Counted from the first letter of the stretch, positions 42,393-52,118 are shown. The stretch: 64,000 nucleotides of DNA from Pseudonocardia broussonetiae (GCF_013155125.1 NZ_CP053564.1:4161501-4225500); one strand, 5' to 3'. A program made the numbers and translations. Notes: generated by a model from the sequence alone, not told the origin.

Positions 42393-43238
42393 CTAGGCCA
42401 CGACAATCTTGCTGTTGGACTCGAACTCTATCGGTGACAGCCACCCCAGCGCGCTGTGTCGACGGCGCCGGTTGTGCCAGATCTCGAGGTACTCGAAGAT
42501 CGCATTGGCCAGCTCGATCCGGGTCCGCCACCGCTTGCGGTCGAGCAGTTCGACCTGCATGCGCGACCAGAACGCCTCGATCATGGAGTTGTCGAAGCAG
42601 TCCCCGACACTGCCCATCGAGGGCACCAGCCCGGAGTCCTTCGCCCGGTCGGTGAAGGCCCAGGACCCGAATTGGGTGCCCTGGTCGGAGTGAATGATCG
42701 TCCCCGGCGGTGGTCGGCGGGAGTCGATGGCCATGCCGAGCGCGTTGGTCACCAGCGCCGCGGTCGGCGAGGAATCGATGGACCAGCCGACCACCCGTCG
42801 GGCGTAGGTGTCCAGGACAACCGCGCAGTAGAGCTTGCCTTCGCGGGTGTGGTGCTCGGTGATGTCGGTGACCCACAGCTGGTTGGGCCCATCCCTGCTG
42901 AACTGGCGCTCGACCAGGTCCTTGGCGATCAGGTCCGGGCGAGTGCCCTTCCACCGCGGCCGCCCGGTCAACCCGGCCAAGCAGGCTCGTGCCATCAGCA
43001 GCTCGACGGTGCCGTGCGCGACCAGCAGACCGCGACCGAGGGTGAGCTCGGCGTGCACGCGCCGGTACCCGTAGGTGCCGCGCGAGGCCTGGTGCACCTC
43101 CCGGATCACGTCGGTCAGCAGCGCGTGCCGCACCTCTCGGGCAGAGGGACCGCGGCTGCGGAACTCGTAGTAGCCCGATTCCGACACGGCGAGGACGCGG
43201 GTGGCGACCTGGACGGGCAGGCCCTCGCCGGCCATCAC
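42393..43238 (-). CDS. IS3-family transposase OrfB (catalytic)
   Basis: 281 residues with the rve-type DDE core: LWVTDITEH (Asp), TIIHSDQGTQFGS (Asp) and FDNSMIEAFWSRMQVELL (Glu), and the HTH_21-like start HQASRGTYGYRRVHAEL. The frame is open upstream to RRYEAIAV, which joins orfA at a CCCCCAAAAG slippery stretch (near 43260), so the working product is probably the OrfAB fusion made by -1 frameshifting. Confidence 0.93.
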   Translation of the reverse strand: MMAGEGLPVQVATRVLAVSESGYYEFRSRGPSAREVRHALLTDVIREVHQASRGTYGYRRVHAELTLGRGLLVAHGTVELLMARACLAGLTGRPRWKGTRPDLIAKDLVERQFSRDGPNQLWVTDITEHHTREGKLYCAVVLDTYARRVVGWSIDSSPTAALVTNALGMAIDSRRPPPGTIIHSDQGTQFGSWAFTDRAKDSGLVPSMGSVGDCFDNSMIEAFWSRMQVELLDRKRWRTRIELANAIFEYLEIWHNRRRRHSALGWLSPIEFESNSKIVVA

Positions 43239-43543
43239 CGCGATCGCTTCGTAGCGTCTTTTGGGGGCACCACCTTCCCCAGCAGTGCGCTAGCCCGCCG
43301 GTGCACGGCCAGTTCAGTCTCCAACTCGGCGATGCGACGCTTAGCCGCGCCGAGCTCGGAGCGCTCGGCGCTGCTCAGCCCCGGCTCCAGCCCTTTGTCG
43401 ATGCGGTCCTGCTTGCGCCACACATAGATCGACTGAGCGCTGATGCCCAGGTCCCTGGCGACCTCGATGACCGGTCTGCCCGCTTCGACGAGATCGAGCA
43501 CCTTTCGCCGGAACTCCGGCGGATACCCACGCCTGCCCACCAC
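43235..43543 (-). CDS. IS3-family transposase OrfA (DNA-binding)
   Basis: 102 residues: helix-turn-helix YPPEFRRKVLDLVEAGRPVI and DLGISAQSIYVWRKQD, then a leucine-zipper-like helix (AAKRRIAELETELAVHRRA). It overlaps orfB in the -1 frame at an A-rich slip site. It binds the IS ends. Confidence 0.93.
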   Translation of the reverse strand: MVGRRGYPPEFRRKVLDLVEAGRPVIEVARDLGISAQSIYVWRKQDRIDKGLEPGLSSAERSELGAAKRRIAELETELAVHRRASALLGKVVPPKDATKRSR

Positions 43544-43716
43544 GGCCCTCCCAGAGGCTCAGGTGACCAAGATTCCAGCTACCCGACTCCGAGAATCGCG
43601 GGGCACACCACCAACGACATTGTCGGCCGTCGGTCGCCGACCGCCCCATGTCGACGGTGCCCCGGGACCGGCTGCGGGCCGGGTTGCCAGGCCATCGGGC
43701 AGCACCCGGTCGTGTG

Positions 43717-43748
43717 GAGTGGGGAGCGGCGCACGCCGCTCCCCACTC
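43717..43748 (-). terminator. 14-bp perfect hairpin terminator
   Basis: GAGTGGGGAGCGGC-GCAC-GCCGCTCCCCACTC, perfect stem, 21 nt downstream of the small secreted protein gene on the minus strand. It insulates the secretion locus from the IS3 element. Confidence 0.8.
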
Positions 43749-43769
43749 GTCAGCCGCCGTGCAGCCGGC

Positions 43770-44141
43770 TCAGCAGGTGCTGTACTGGTTGACGGTGATG
43801 AACCGGACGGTGGCGCGGGCGGGGCCTCCCCACCACTGACGCGAGGCGTGGCAGATGCCGTTGGCCAGAGTGTCGCCGCAGCCGCCGGTGGCTCGGATGG
43901 CCCCGATGGCGGCGTAGAGGTTGCCGCGGGTAACGGCGAAGGTGCGGCGCGCGACGTTGTAGCAGTCCTGCGGCGCCGCTTGGGCCTCCGCGACCTGGAA
44001 CACCGCAGGGACCGAAGCGCCGCTCGGCAGCACCGCGGGTGCGATGAACGCGGAGGCGATCAGCACGGGGAGCAGGACCAGGGTGCGCAGGCGTCGGCGT
44101 GCGGCCGACAGGGGGCGGGGGGCCGGGTTGGAGGCGTTCAT
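43770..44141 (-). CDS. Small secreted cysteine-containing protein
   Basis: 123 residues with a signal peptide (basic start, hydrophobic LRTLVLLPVLIASAFIAPAV, cleavage near AEAQA). The mature 65-residue part has four Cys (QDCYNV, GGCGD, GICHAS, STC), probably two disulfides, and Trp/Gly-rich QWWGGP. Function unknown. The ATG used has GGAG nine bases before; an ATG six codons upstream lacks one. It is divergent from the first Fn3 gene and shares its promoter region, including the GAAGA-N2-TCTTC motif, so it may be regulated with the secretion locus. Confidence 0.65.
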   Translation of the reverse strand: MNASNPAPRPLSAARRRLRTLVLLPVLIASAFIAPAVLPSGASVPAVFQVAEAQAAPQDCYNVARRTFAVTRGNLYAAIGAIRATGGCGDTLANGICHASRQWWGGPARATVRFITVNQYSTC

Positions 44142-44222
44142 GACATGGGCTCCGATCATCTGCGTCGCGGGGGTCGACGACGTCGATGCAGACGATCACC
44201 CACCCGCGCCTGCACCACCTAT

Positions 44223-44234
44223 GAAGAACTCTTC
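44223..44234. promoter_or_regulatory. Palindrome GAAGA-AC-TCTTC, copy 1
   Basis: GAAGAACTCTTC lies between the divergent secreted-protein and Fn3 genes, 115 nt before the Fn3 start. ACAAAAT, a possible -10 element, begins 23 nt after the motif, so the palindrome would sit just upstream of the -35 region. The same spacing to a -10-like sequence is seen at copy 3. Confidence 0.5.
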
Positions 44235-44349
44235 CTGAACGCGCCGGCCTGCCGTCCACAAAATTGACTACGGCCGCCTTCCGACCGAAACGGATCGTCG
44301 TCCGGCCCCGATGTACCCATGCCCGTCCGCCGAGCGAATGCAGGAGACC

Positions 44350-46833
44350 GTGACACGCACCCAGCGGGGACCGCTGCTGACCGCGCTGGTGTCGATCCTC
44401 GTGGTGGCGGTCGTCATCGTCGCTGGGCTGCTTTCCGCGCGACCCGCACTGACCGCTGTTGCTCTGGCTCCGGCCGGTCATTGGGTCGTCGACGCCGTTG
44501 CCGGTGCGGCAGTCCATGTCGATGCCGGTACGGGTACCGTGGGCGCCCGCGTCGAGGTGCCTTCCAGAGGCGACGACGTCCGGCTCGCCCTGCAGGGTCC
44601 GGAGCGCGGGTACCTGGTGTCCGACGGGAGCGCCGCGGTGTTCGGGCGGTCCACGCTCGCGGTCGAGGCGCTGATCCCGCTGCCCGAGGGCGCGGAGGTC
44701 CCGGTCGGCATCGAGACGGTGGGCGGCCCGTACCTGGTCTACCGCCAGGCGGGCACGGTGATCCGGCTCGCGGTGCCGCCGGTGTCGGTGCTGGTCGGTG
44801 GGTCGGTGCGGCGGCCGACCGCGGCCGACGACGGCACCGTCTGGCTGCACCGCTCCGGGAGCGGCGACGTCTGCCGCCTTGCCCGGGACGCGGCCATGCT
44901 CGACTGCGTGGCGCGGTACCCGGCCGACCGACCCGGGGACCTGACCGCGATCGGGGCCGACGCGGCGTTCGTCGACCTCGCCGCCGACACCGTCACCGTG
45001 CTCACCGCGGACGGCCCGGGGCGCCTGGATCCGCTCGGCGTAGACCTGCCGGCGGACGCCCTGATCGCGGACCACGTCACCACGGGCGGCCTGCTGCCGG
45101 TGGTCGATCCCGGCCGGTCGGAGCTGGTACTGGTCCCGGTCGACGGTTCCGCGGCCGTGGTCCGCGCCCCGCTGCCGACGGGCGGGTGGGCGGCGCCGGT
45201 GGCGGCCGGGTCGGCGACCGTGGTGCTCGACCCGGCGACCGGCACCGTGGTCTCGTTCGACGAGCGCGGCACCGAGCTGGCCCGCGAGACGGTTGCCGAC
45301 ACCCCTGCGGAGACCGGGTTGTTCCGCGGCGGTGACGGCCACGTCTACCTCGACGCCGCGGATGGCGGGCAGACCGTCGTCGTCAGCCGCGACACCGGTG
45401 CCATCCGGACCGTCGACACCGCACCCGGCGACGGGTCGGTGGCCGGGGCCGACCCGGACATTCCGGTCCCGCCGGTGGCTCCACCGTCGCCGAGCCCTAC
45501 GACCACCCCGTCTGAGCCGCCCGTCCCCGACACGGTCCTCGCCGACGCCCCAGAGGCACCGGTCCCGCCCGTCGGAGAGGTCCTCGTCGACGGTCCCGCG
45601 CCGGACGGCCCAGCCGAGGACGGGACCCCCGAGGACGGCCCCGCCGAGGACGGACCCGCCGAGGACGGACCCGCCGAGGGCGGCGACGTCGGAGGCGAGC
45701 AGGCCGTCGTCCCACCGGAGGATGACGAGCCGGAGCCCGCGGACCCGCAGGAGCCTGCACCTCCGCAGGCGGCTGCCGAGGCCGCCCCGGCCGACGCGCC
45801 GACCGGGCTGCAGACGGCCGTGGGCGCCCGCACCGCCGCCGGTGTCGTGCCGGTCGACCTGACCTGGGACCAGCCGGACCTGGGCGGGGGACGACTGGTG
45901 CGGTATGAGGTCCTCGTCGACGGCGCGATCGCCGACCGCGTCGGGGTCGCAGTCGCACGGCTGCCTCTCGACGACGCTTGCGCGACCACCGATATGGCGG
46001 TCCGGGCCGTCACCGCGGGGACGGACGGGGCCGAGATCGTCGGGGCGACGGCGGCCCAGCGGATCACCCCGCTGCAGGGCGACGACTGTGCGCCCCCGCC
46101 CCGACAGATCACCGCCGTGGCCGGGACCGGGGCGGCCATCACCGTCACGGTGCTCGACGACGACACCGGCGAGCCGCCGACGGAGTGCGTGGTCCTGCTC
46201 GACGGCGCCGTCGCGGGCGCGATCGACTGCGCCGGGCAGGCCACCGTGCAGGCCCCGGAGTACGACACGACCTATGCGGTTTTGGTGCGGTCGGCCAACG
46301 CCTACGGCACCAGCACCGGGCCGGCCGTGCAAATCACCACAGGGGCCGACCCCACCCCGCCCGCGCAACCGGTCCAGGAGATCGCTTACCGGATCAGCTC
46401 CCAGTCCGGGACGGCGGAGTCGCTGCAGATCGGGGCAGGCGGTTCGGTGTCGCAGCCGTTCACCAACTCCGCGGACGTGATCACGACGATCGGGGTGATC
46501 GTCGGGGTGGACCCGGACATCACGTCGGCCGCGAACCACCGGCTGCGGATCCAGCTGCTGCGCGGCGGTCAGGTCCTGGGGGGCGGGGAGGCCGACTCGG
46601 TCGACAACGAGGAGACCCGGATCGACGTGGGGCAGATCGAGGCCGTGCCGGGAGAGACCTACGTCCTGCGGGTCACGAACCTGTCGCAGGAGATCATCGG
46701 CGTGTACGTGAACGATGCGGGCGCGCCGTCGCAGCCGGCCAACGTCGCCACCAACCTCGGGGCCGCCCAGGCCCAGGGCGCGGCCACGGCGAAGCCGCTG
46801 AGCGGCATCGTGCTCGGTCTGAAGTACCCATGA
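44350..46833 (+). CDS. Membrane-anchored surface protein with Fn3 domains, copy 1
   Basis: 827 residues. A short basic start and a membrane anchor (LLTALVSILVVAVVIVAGLL) are followed by about 350 residues of repeating beta strands resembling a propeller (VVDAVAGAAVHVDAGTG, LVYRQAGTVIRLAVPP, DGTVWLHRSGSGDVCRL). A low-complexity acidic tract with repeated EDGPA units (about 415-440) leads to Fn3-like domains with DLTWDQPDLGGGRLVRYEV and a C-terminal domain. GTG at 44350 is preferred because the second copy has the same start; ATGs at 44311 and 44338 are in frame. The stop overlaps the next ATG. Such proteins accompany actinobacterial type VII-like loci; exact role unknown. Confidence 0.75.
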   Translation: MTRTQRGPLLTALVSILVVAVVIVAGLLSARPALTAVALAPAGHWVVDAVAGAAVHVDAGTGTVGARVEVPSRGDDVRLALQGPERGYLVSDGSAAVFGRSTLAVEALIPLPEGAEVPVGIETVGGPYLVYRQAGTVIRLAVPPVSVLVGGSVRRPTAADDGTVWLHRSGSGDVCRLARDAAMLDCVARYPADRPGDLTAIGADAAFVDLAADTVTVLTADGPGRLDPLGVDLPADALIADHVTTGGLLPVVDPGRSELVLVPVDGSAAVVRAPLPTGGWAAPVAAGSATVVLDPATGTVVSFDERGTELARETVADTPAETGLFRGGDGHVYLDAADGGQTVVVSRDTGAIRTVDTAPGDGSVAGADPDIPVPPVAPPSPSPTTTPSEPPVPDTVLADAPEAPVPPVGEVLVDGPAPDGPAEDGTPEDGPAEDGPAEDGPAEGGDVGGEQAVVPPEDDEPEPADPQEPAPPQAAAEAAPADAPTGLQTAVGARTAAGVVPVDLTWDQPDLGGGRLVRYEVLVDGAIADRVGVAVARLPLDDACATTDMAVRAVTAGTDGAEIVGATAAQRITPLQGDDCAPPPRQITAVAGTGAAITVTVLDDDTGEPPTECVVLLDGAVAGAIDCAGQATVQAPEYDTTYAVLVRSANAYGTSTGPAVQITTGADPTPPAQPVQEIAYRISSQSGTAESLQIGAGGSVSQPFTNSADVITTIGVIVGVDPDITSAANHRLRIQLLRGGQVLGGGEADSVDNEETRIDVGQIEAVPGETYVLRVTNLSQEIIGVYVNDAGAPSQPANVATNLGAAQAQGAATAKPLSGIVLGLKYP

Positions 46834-49090
46834 CCGGCAGTCGATCCGCCGGGGTGCTGCTCGCCGCCGCGGTGGCGGGCGCCGGCTTCGGTGGCACCTT
46901 CGGGCTGTGGCCGCTGGTGATCCCGGTGCTGGCGGTCGTGCTGGGCGTCGCGATCGCCGACCTGTTGACGGGCCGCGCGTCCCGTCCGGTGTCGGCCGGG
47001 CTGCTCCGGGCCCCGCTGGGCCTGCTCCTCGGCGGGGCGGCCGCGCTCGGCACCTACGTGCTGGGGTTCGGGGCAGCGGTCGACGAGGTGCTGCGGGGGG
47101 CAACGACCGGGTGGCTGCGGACGCTGGAGTCGACGCTGCCGGCCCGGTCAGAACCCGCGTTGACCGCGTTCGTCGTGGTGCTCGTGCTGCTGGCCGCGGT
47201 GCTCGGCATCGAGTGGCTGCGCCGCGGCCTCGTCCCGCTCGCGACTTTGCTGCCCGCACTGGCCGTGCTCGTGCTGGGCCAGCTGTTCGCCGCCTCCGAC
47301 GGATGGCAGCTCGCCGGGCTGACGGCCGGGTTCGCGGTGGCGGCCGCGCTCGTGCTGTCCGGCGGGCGGCGGGTACCGGCGACGGCAGGCGGGCCGTCCG
47401 GGACGTCGTGGTCGTCGTCGTCCCCGTGGCGGTCGTCGCCACGCTCGGGGCGGCGGCGTTCGCGGCCCTGCCGGCGGCCGCGACCGTCTCGATGCACGAG
47501 CAGATCGAGCTCGCAGCGGCGCCGTCCTCGGCGGTCAGCCCGCTGGGTGAGATCGGCGGCCGGCTCACCGAACCCGGCCGGACCGTGTTCACCGTGCGCA
47601 CCGACGCTGCGGTCGACCGGTGGCCCACCGCGGTGCTGGACGGCTTCGACGGCGCGGACTGGACCAGCTCGGCCCACTACCGCCCCCTGGGACGCGAGCT
47701 CGTGGCCGACCCCGCGGTCACGGTGCCCACCCGGACCGCGGCCGCGGACGTCGAGCTCGACCCGTCGATGACCTCACCGTGGCTGCCCACCCGGTTCCGC
47801 GTCCGCTCGGTCGAGGGCGTCGCCCCTGCCGTCGACCCCCGCACCGGGGTGCTGCTCCTCCCGCGCCCACAGCCCGGCGTCGGCTACCGGTTCACCTGGC
47901 AGGAACCCGTACCGGAGCCGGGCCGGCTCGCCGGAGCCGTCGTGGACCTGACCGCGCCGGGCGCGGTGGCGCCGGGTGCGGCGCTCGACGGGCTCGACGA
48001 CCTCGTCACGGCCGCGACGGGTGGCGTGTCCGCGGCGGCCCCCACGTTCGACACCGCCCTGCACATCGAGCGGTGGTTCCGGGAGAACTACCGGCGCAGC
48101 CCCGAGGGCAGCCCGGCCACCGGCAACAGCACCCGGCAGCTGCGCCGGTTCCTCGAGGACACCCGCACCGGCACCAGCGAGCAGTTCGCCGCCGCATTCG
48201 TGCTGGTGGCCGCGGACGCTGGACTGCCCGCACGGCTGGTCGTGGGGTTCCGGAACCCCGGGCTCGCCGACGCCGACGGCCGCGTGGCCGTCCACAACTC
48301 CGACGTTCTGGCCTGGCCGGAGGTCGCGGTGGCCGGGGTCGGCTGGGTCGCCCTCGACCCAACGGGGGACGCCGCGAGCAACCCCACCGGCGGCAACGGC
48401 CTCGCCGAGGCGGTCGACGCCGCCCGCGACGACCTCCCGGCGCAGGCCCGCGCCCCCGAGCCGCAGCCGGTGCCGCGGTCGCCGTCCGTCGCTCCCGTCT
48501 CGCCGGTATTCGGCGGTTCGGCCGCGGGGTGGTGGATCGCCGCCGCCGTGGCCGGTTCGCTGGTACTGGCGGTGCTCGCCGTTCCGGTGCTCAAACGCGT
48601 CCGCAGGTTCCGAAGGCGCCGCGCACCGGGGGTTGGCGCGGTGCACGGGGCGTGGCTCGACACCCGCGACGCCCTCGGCGACCACGGCGTGCCGGTCTCG
48701 CCCGGGCACACCGCGCGGGACCTGACCGAGCTGGCGGCGCCGGTGCTCGGCGATGGGGTCGGGCCGCTGCACCGGCTGGCCCGCTCCGTCGACGCGGCCT
48801 GCTGGGCGTCACCCGGGGCGTCGGACCCGCGGCTGGTCACCGACGCGTGGGCCGCCGCCACGGAGGTTCGGCGGGCCCTCGCCCGCCGACCGGTGCCGGA
48901 CCGGCTCCGGGCCGCGGTCCGGATGCAGCCTCACGGGCAGCCGATGAAGAACTCTCCCTGGCCCCGGACCGCCGTTCGGCGCACCCTTCGCGCAGTCGGC
49001 GGCATCTGTAGTGATCACTGTTACGTCGGCCGGTCACCGGACGACAGAGGGATCAAGCGGACGGGCAGGGGAGCAAGTGGATCGCGGTAG
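46830..49090 (+). pseudogene. Transglutaminase-like membrane protein, copy 1, frameshifted
   Basis: The 5' frame from ATG 46830 gives several helices and GWLRTLESTLPAR, then loses sense after ALVLSGGRRVPATAGG. The downstream frame resumes at RAVRDVVVVVVPVAVV and runs to TAG 49090 with the transglutaminase-like core (GTSEQFAAAFVLVAADAG, AWPEVAVAGVGWVALDPTG), a last helix and a DUF4129-like end. Comparison with the intact copy at 53280 places a one-base loss near 47388-47394 in a G/C run. Corrected length would be about 753 residues. The Cys and His of the active triad are missing. ATGA overlap with the Fn3 gene. A sequencing error cannot be excluded. Confidence 0.72.
48946..48957. promoter_or_regulatory. 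Palindrome GAAGA-AC-TCTCC, copy 2
   Basis: GAAGAACTCTCC is one base from copy 1. It lies 119 nt before the second Fn3 gene, nearly the same distance as at the first (115 nt), inside the end of the transglutaminase gene. No clear -10 follows at the copy-1 spacing. Confidence 0.35.
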
Positions 49091-51152
49091 ATGGCTGACG
49101 GTGCTGCTCAGCACCGGGTGCGTGGCCGCGATCGTCGCCGTGGCCACGGTGGCGACGGGCAGCGTGGCGCCCGCCGTCGCGTTCGCCCAGACCGGGCACT
49201 GGGTGGTGAACGGCGCCGAGTCGGCCGTGGTGCACGTCGACGGCGGCACCCGGCAGGTGGACGCCCGGGTGGAGCTGCCTACGGAGGCGGGCGACCCGCT
49301 GTTCGCGGTGCAGGGACCCACTCAGGGCTTCGTCGTGGCCCGCGACCGCATCAGCGTGTTCGGGCGCTCCTCGCTCACCGTCGAGTCGACGATCCCGGTC
49401 GACCACGCGGAGGTGCCCGTCGGCATTGAGACCGTCGGCGGCCCGTACCTGGTGTATCAGCAGGCCGGGACGATCGTTCGGCTCGCCGTTCCGCCCCTGT
49501 CGTTGCCAGTCGGAGGCCCGGTTTCCCGGCCGGTGTGGACCGACGACGGCACGGTCTGGCTGCACCGCACCGACGACGGTTCGTTCTGCTCGCTGAGCGT
49601 CGGCACCGACGTCCTGGACTGCTCCACCGCCGCGGCGGGCGAGCCCGGGTCGCTCACCGTGGCCGCCGAGCAGCCCGCGTTCCTCGGCACCCGCCGCGAC
49701 GCGCTCGGCGTGCTGACCGCCGGGCCACTGCAGGCGCCCGTCGACGTGGGCACCGACGTTCCCGACACCGCGCTCGTCGCCGACCGCGACACCACCGGTC
49801 GGCTCGCCGTCATCGACCCCGGCCCGAACCGGTTGGTACTCGCAGACAGCTCGGGGGTGCCCGCCGGGCGGGCCGGGGGCACACCGATCACGGTCGAGCT
49901 CGGTCCCGGGCGGTTCACCTCGCCGCTGGCGTCCGGCAACGTCATCGCCGTGCTGGAGCAGGAGGCCAACCGGCTGCTGCTGTTCGACCCGACCGGACGG
50001 CTGCTCGGCTCCCACGAGCTGCCGCCGGGGGCGCCCGCCACCCTCACCCGCGGCGGGGACGGACAGATCTACGTCGACGACGCCGACGGGGCCAGCACCC
50101 ACGTCGTCGGCTCCGACGGCGGCCTCACCTCCGTGGCGACCGGTGGTGGCGAGCCCGATCTCGTCGCGGTCGCCGCGCCCCCGGAGCGCCGCAGCCCCGT
50201 CGTGCCGCGCGCCGGCCCGCTGCCACCGACCTCCGTGCTCGCTCGCGGTCCCGGCGGGCCCGTCGCGCGAGGGCCCGCCGCCCCGGTCGCCGGCCCCGCC
50301 GGCCCCGGTGTCCCGATTCTCGGCCCGGTCCGTGGACCGAACCCGAATCCGCCGAACCCGAATCCGCCGAACCCGAACCCGAACCCGAACCCGAACCCGA
50401 ACCCGAACCCGAACCCGAACCCGAATCCGAATCCGAATCCGAATCCGAATCCGAATCCGAATCCGCCGACTGTGGTCCCGGCCTCCGCGCCGACCGGTGT
50501 CCGATCGACGGTGGCCGAAGCAGGCGGATTTTCCAGCCAGTACGCGGTCACATGGAACGAACCGGCTCTCGGCGGCGGCCAACTGGTTGGCTACGAGGTC
50601 ACCTACGGCGAGACGACCTCGGTGACCGAGCGACGGTTCGTCACCTACGCCATGGACTGTCAGCCCAACCCGGCCCAGGTCCGTGCGATCACCCGGTCTC
50701 CGAGCGGCGAACGATTGGTCGGCGCTGCGGCGGCCCACGACATCGGTGCCGATCGGGACTGCACGATGCAGGCGGTCATCAACGATGCGGGGGCTGACGG
50801 CGCCTCCGCGTACATCATTCGTGGTCGCGGTACTGGCGTCCTCGGAGCGACCGCAGCGTGCTCGATAACGGCGAACGGCGTTGTCGAGTGGCGGGGCCAG
50901 TGCCGCCAGGACCAGTACGTAGGCGGCAGCAGCATCTCGTTGACTCTTGACTATGACACGCAGTACACCCTGCAGCTCCGCATCGAGGCCCCGACCGCAG
51001 CGAGCCGGCCGTCCGTCAGCGCCCCGGTGACCGTCACCACCGGCGCCGCGCCCGGTGCCGGTCAACCGGGCCCCGAGCCGCCTGCGGACCCTCCGGACGT
51101 GGCACTTCCCACCTGCGATCCCGCCGACCCCGCCGCCGACTGCGGTGGCTGA
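49077..51152 (+). CDS. Membrane-anchored surface protein with Fn3 domain and Asn-Pro repeat, copy 2
   Basis: 691 residues, paralogue of the 44350 gene: membrane anchor, then the same beta-repeat region (AQTGHWVVNGAESAVVHVD, YLVYQQAGTIVRLAVPP, DGTVWLHRTDDGSFCSL). The acidic linker is replaced by a Pro/Gly stretch and an Asn-Pro dipeptide repeat (about residues 421-463), followed by one Fn3 domain (YAVTWNEPALGGGQLVGYEV) and a Cys-containing tail. GTG start has CAGGGGAGC before it and overlaps the preceding gene by 14 nt. It heads a run with moxR, DUF58 and transglutaminase genes. The stiff repeat probably spaces the Fn3 domain away from the membrane. Confidence 0.78.
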   Translation: MDRGRWLTVLLSTGCVAAIVAVATVATGSVAPAVAFAQTGHWVVNGAESAVVHVDGGTRQVDARVELPTEAGDPLFAVQGPTQGFVVARDRISVFGRSSLTVESTIPVDHAEVPVGIETVGGPYLVYQQAGTIVRLAVPPLSLPVGGPVSRPVWTDDGTVWLHRTDDGSFCSLSVGTDVLDCSTAAAGEPGSLTVAAEQPAFLGTRRDALGVLTAGPLQAPVDVGTDVPDTALVADRDTTGRLAVIDPGPNRLVLADSSGVPAGRAGGTPITVELGPGRFTSPLASGNVIAVLEQEANRLLLFDPTGRLLGSHELPPGAPATLTRGGDGQIYVDDADGASTHVVGSDGGLTSVATGGGEPDLVAVAAPPERRSPVVPRAGPLPPTSVLARGPGGPVARGPAAPVAGPAGPGVPILGPVRGPNPNPPNPNPPNPNPNPNPNPNPNPNPNPNPNPNPNPNPNPNPPTVVPASAPTGVRSTVAEAGGFSSQYAVTWNEPALGGGQLVGYEVTYGETTSVTERRFVTYAMDCQPNPAQVRAITRSPSGERLVGAAAAHDIGADRDCTMQAVINDAGADGASAYIIRGRGTGVLGATAACSITANGVVEWRGQCRQDQYVGGSSISLTLDYDTQYTLQLRIEAPTAASRPSVSAPVTVTTGAAPGAGQPGPEPPADPPDVALPTCDPADPAADCGG
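50339..50466 (+). repeat. In-frame hexanucleotide tandem repeat encoding (Asn-Pro)n
   Basis: About 20 units of GAACCC and then GAATCC, broken only by two CCG insertions at the left. Because the unit is 6 bp, length change keeps the frame but changes linker length. The two unit types occupy separate blocks, indicating expansion in two steps. Confidence 0.9.
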
Positions 51153-51179
51153 ACCCAGACCTGCCCCGAGAGGAACCCG

Positions 51180-52118
51180 ATGAACCCCGCCATGGCCTAC
51201 CGGCTGCTCGCCGACAGCGTTGAGCGCGTGATCCAGGGCAAGCCGGAGATCGTCCGCATGGCGGTCGTGGCCCTGTTCGCGGAAGGGCACCTGCTGATCG
51301 AGGACGTGCCCGGGCTGGGCAAGACCAGCCTGGCGCGGTCGTTGGCGCGCAGCATCGGCGGTGGCTGGAACCGCATCCAGTTCACCCCCGACCTGCTGCC
51401 CGGCGACATCACCGGCGTGATGGTCTACAACCAGGGGGCGGGGACCTTCGAGTTCCACCGGGGCGCGATCTTCGCCAATGTCGTGCTGGCCGACGAGATC
51501 AACCGGGGCACCCCGAAGACGCAGTCGGCGCTGTTGGAGGTCATGGCCGAGGGGGTGGTCACGGTCGACGCGCAGCAGCACGCGGTGCCGAAGCCGTTCT
51601 TCGTGGTCGCCACCCAGAACCCGATCGAGATGGCGGGCACCTACCGGTTGCCGGAGGCACAGCTCGACCGGTTCCTGATGCGGGTGTCGATGGGGTACCC
51701 GGACCTGGACGCCGAGGTCCGGGTGGTGATGGGCGACGCACAGGGCGTCGACCCCGACCAGCTCGCGCCGGTGCTGGACCTGGGCACGCTCGCCGCGGTG
51801 ATCCGTCAGGTGCGGTCGCTGCACGTCGACCCGGAGGTGGCGGGATACGCGGTGCGCGTCGCGGCGGCCACACGGTCGCACCCGGCCCTGAGCTACGGCG
51901 CCAGCCCCCGGGGCAGCGTGGCGCTGGTGCGGGCGGCGCGGGCGCTGGCGGCGTGCGACGGGCGCACCTACGTCACCCCGGACGACGTCAAGGGCGTGGC
52001 CCCGGCCGTGCTGGAGCACCGCCTGATCCTCACCCCGGAGTCCGAGCTGAACCGCGTCCGGCCCACCGACGTGCTGCGTGAGGTCCTCGACGCCACGCCG
52101 CTGCCGGTGCGGCGCTGA
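51180..52118 (+). CDS. MoxR-family AAA+ ATPase
   Basis: 312 residues. Walker A EDVPGLGKTSLA (near 42-53), Walker B VVLADEINRGTPKTQSALLE (near 102), sensor ATQNPIEMAGTYRLPEAQLDRF. MoxR ATPases act as chaperones with DUF58/VWA proteins. ATG with GAGAGGAA upstream. Its stop overlaps the DUF58 gene start (TGATG), the usual pairing. Confidence 0.95.
   Translation: MNPAMAYRLLADSVERVIQGKPEIVRMAVVALFAEGHLLIEDVPGLGKTSLARSLARSIGGGWNRIQFTPDLLPGDITGVMVYNQGAGTFEFHRGAIFANVVLADEINRGTPKTQSALLEVMAEGVVTVDAQQHAVPKPFFVVATQNPIEMAGTYRLPEAQLDRFLMRVSMGYPDLDAEVRVVMGDAQGVDPDQLAPVLDLGTLAAVIRQVRSLHVDPEVAGYAVRVAAATRSHPALSYGASPRGSVALVRAARALAACDGRTYVTPDDVKGVAPAVLEHRLILTPESELNRVRPTDVLREVLDATPLPVRR

Larger units (their letters stand above)
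42354..43610 (-). mobile_element. IS3-family insertion sequence with 4-bp target duplication
   Basis: 1257 bp. Ends are imperfect inverted repeats of nearly 50 bp: left TGGGATGCCCCGGG and right (reversed) TGGTGTGCCCCGCG, both followed by CGGAGTCGG and CTGGAA. CCAA occurs on both sides (42350-42353 and 43611-43614). It carries orfA and orfB in overlapping frames. It is inserted in the scar zone right of the tRNA fragment. Confidence 0.92.

Noticed and set aside
50339..50466. CRISPR-like array
   Set aside because: Units are 6 bp without spacers and lie in frame inside a protein gene; no cas genes are present.
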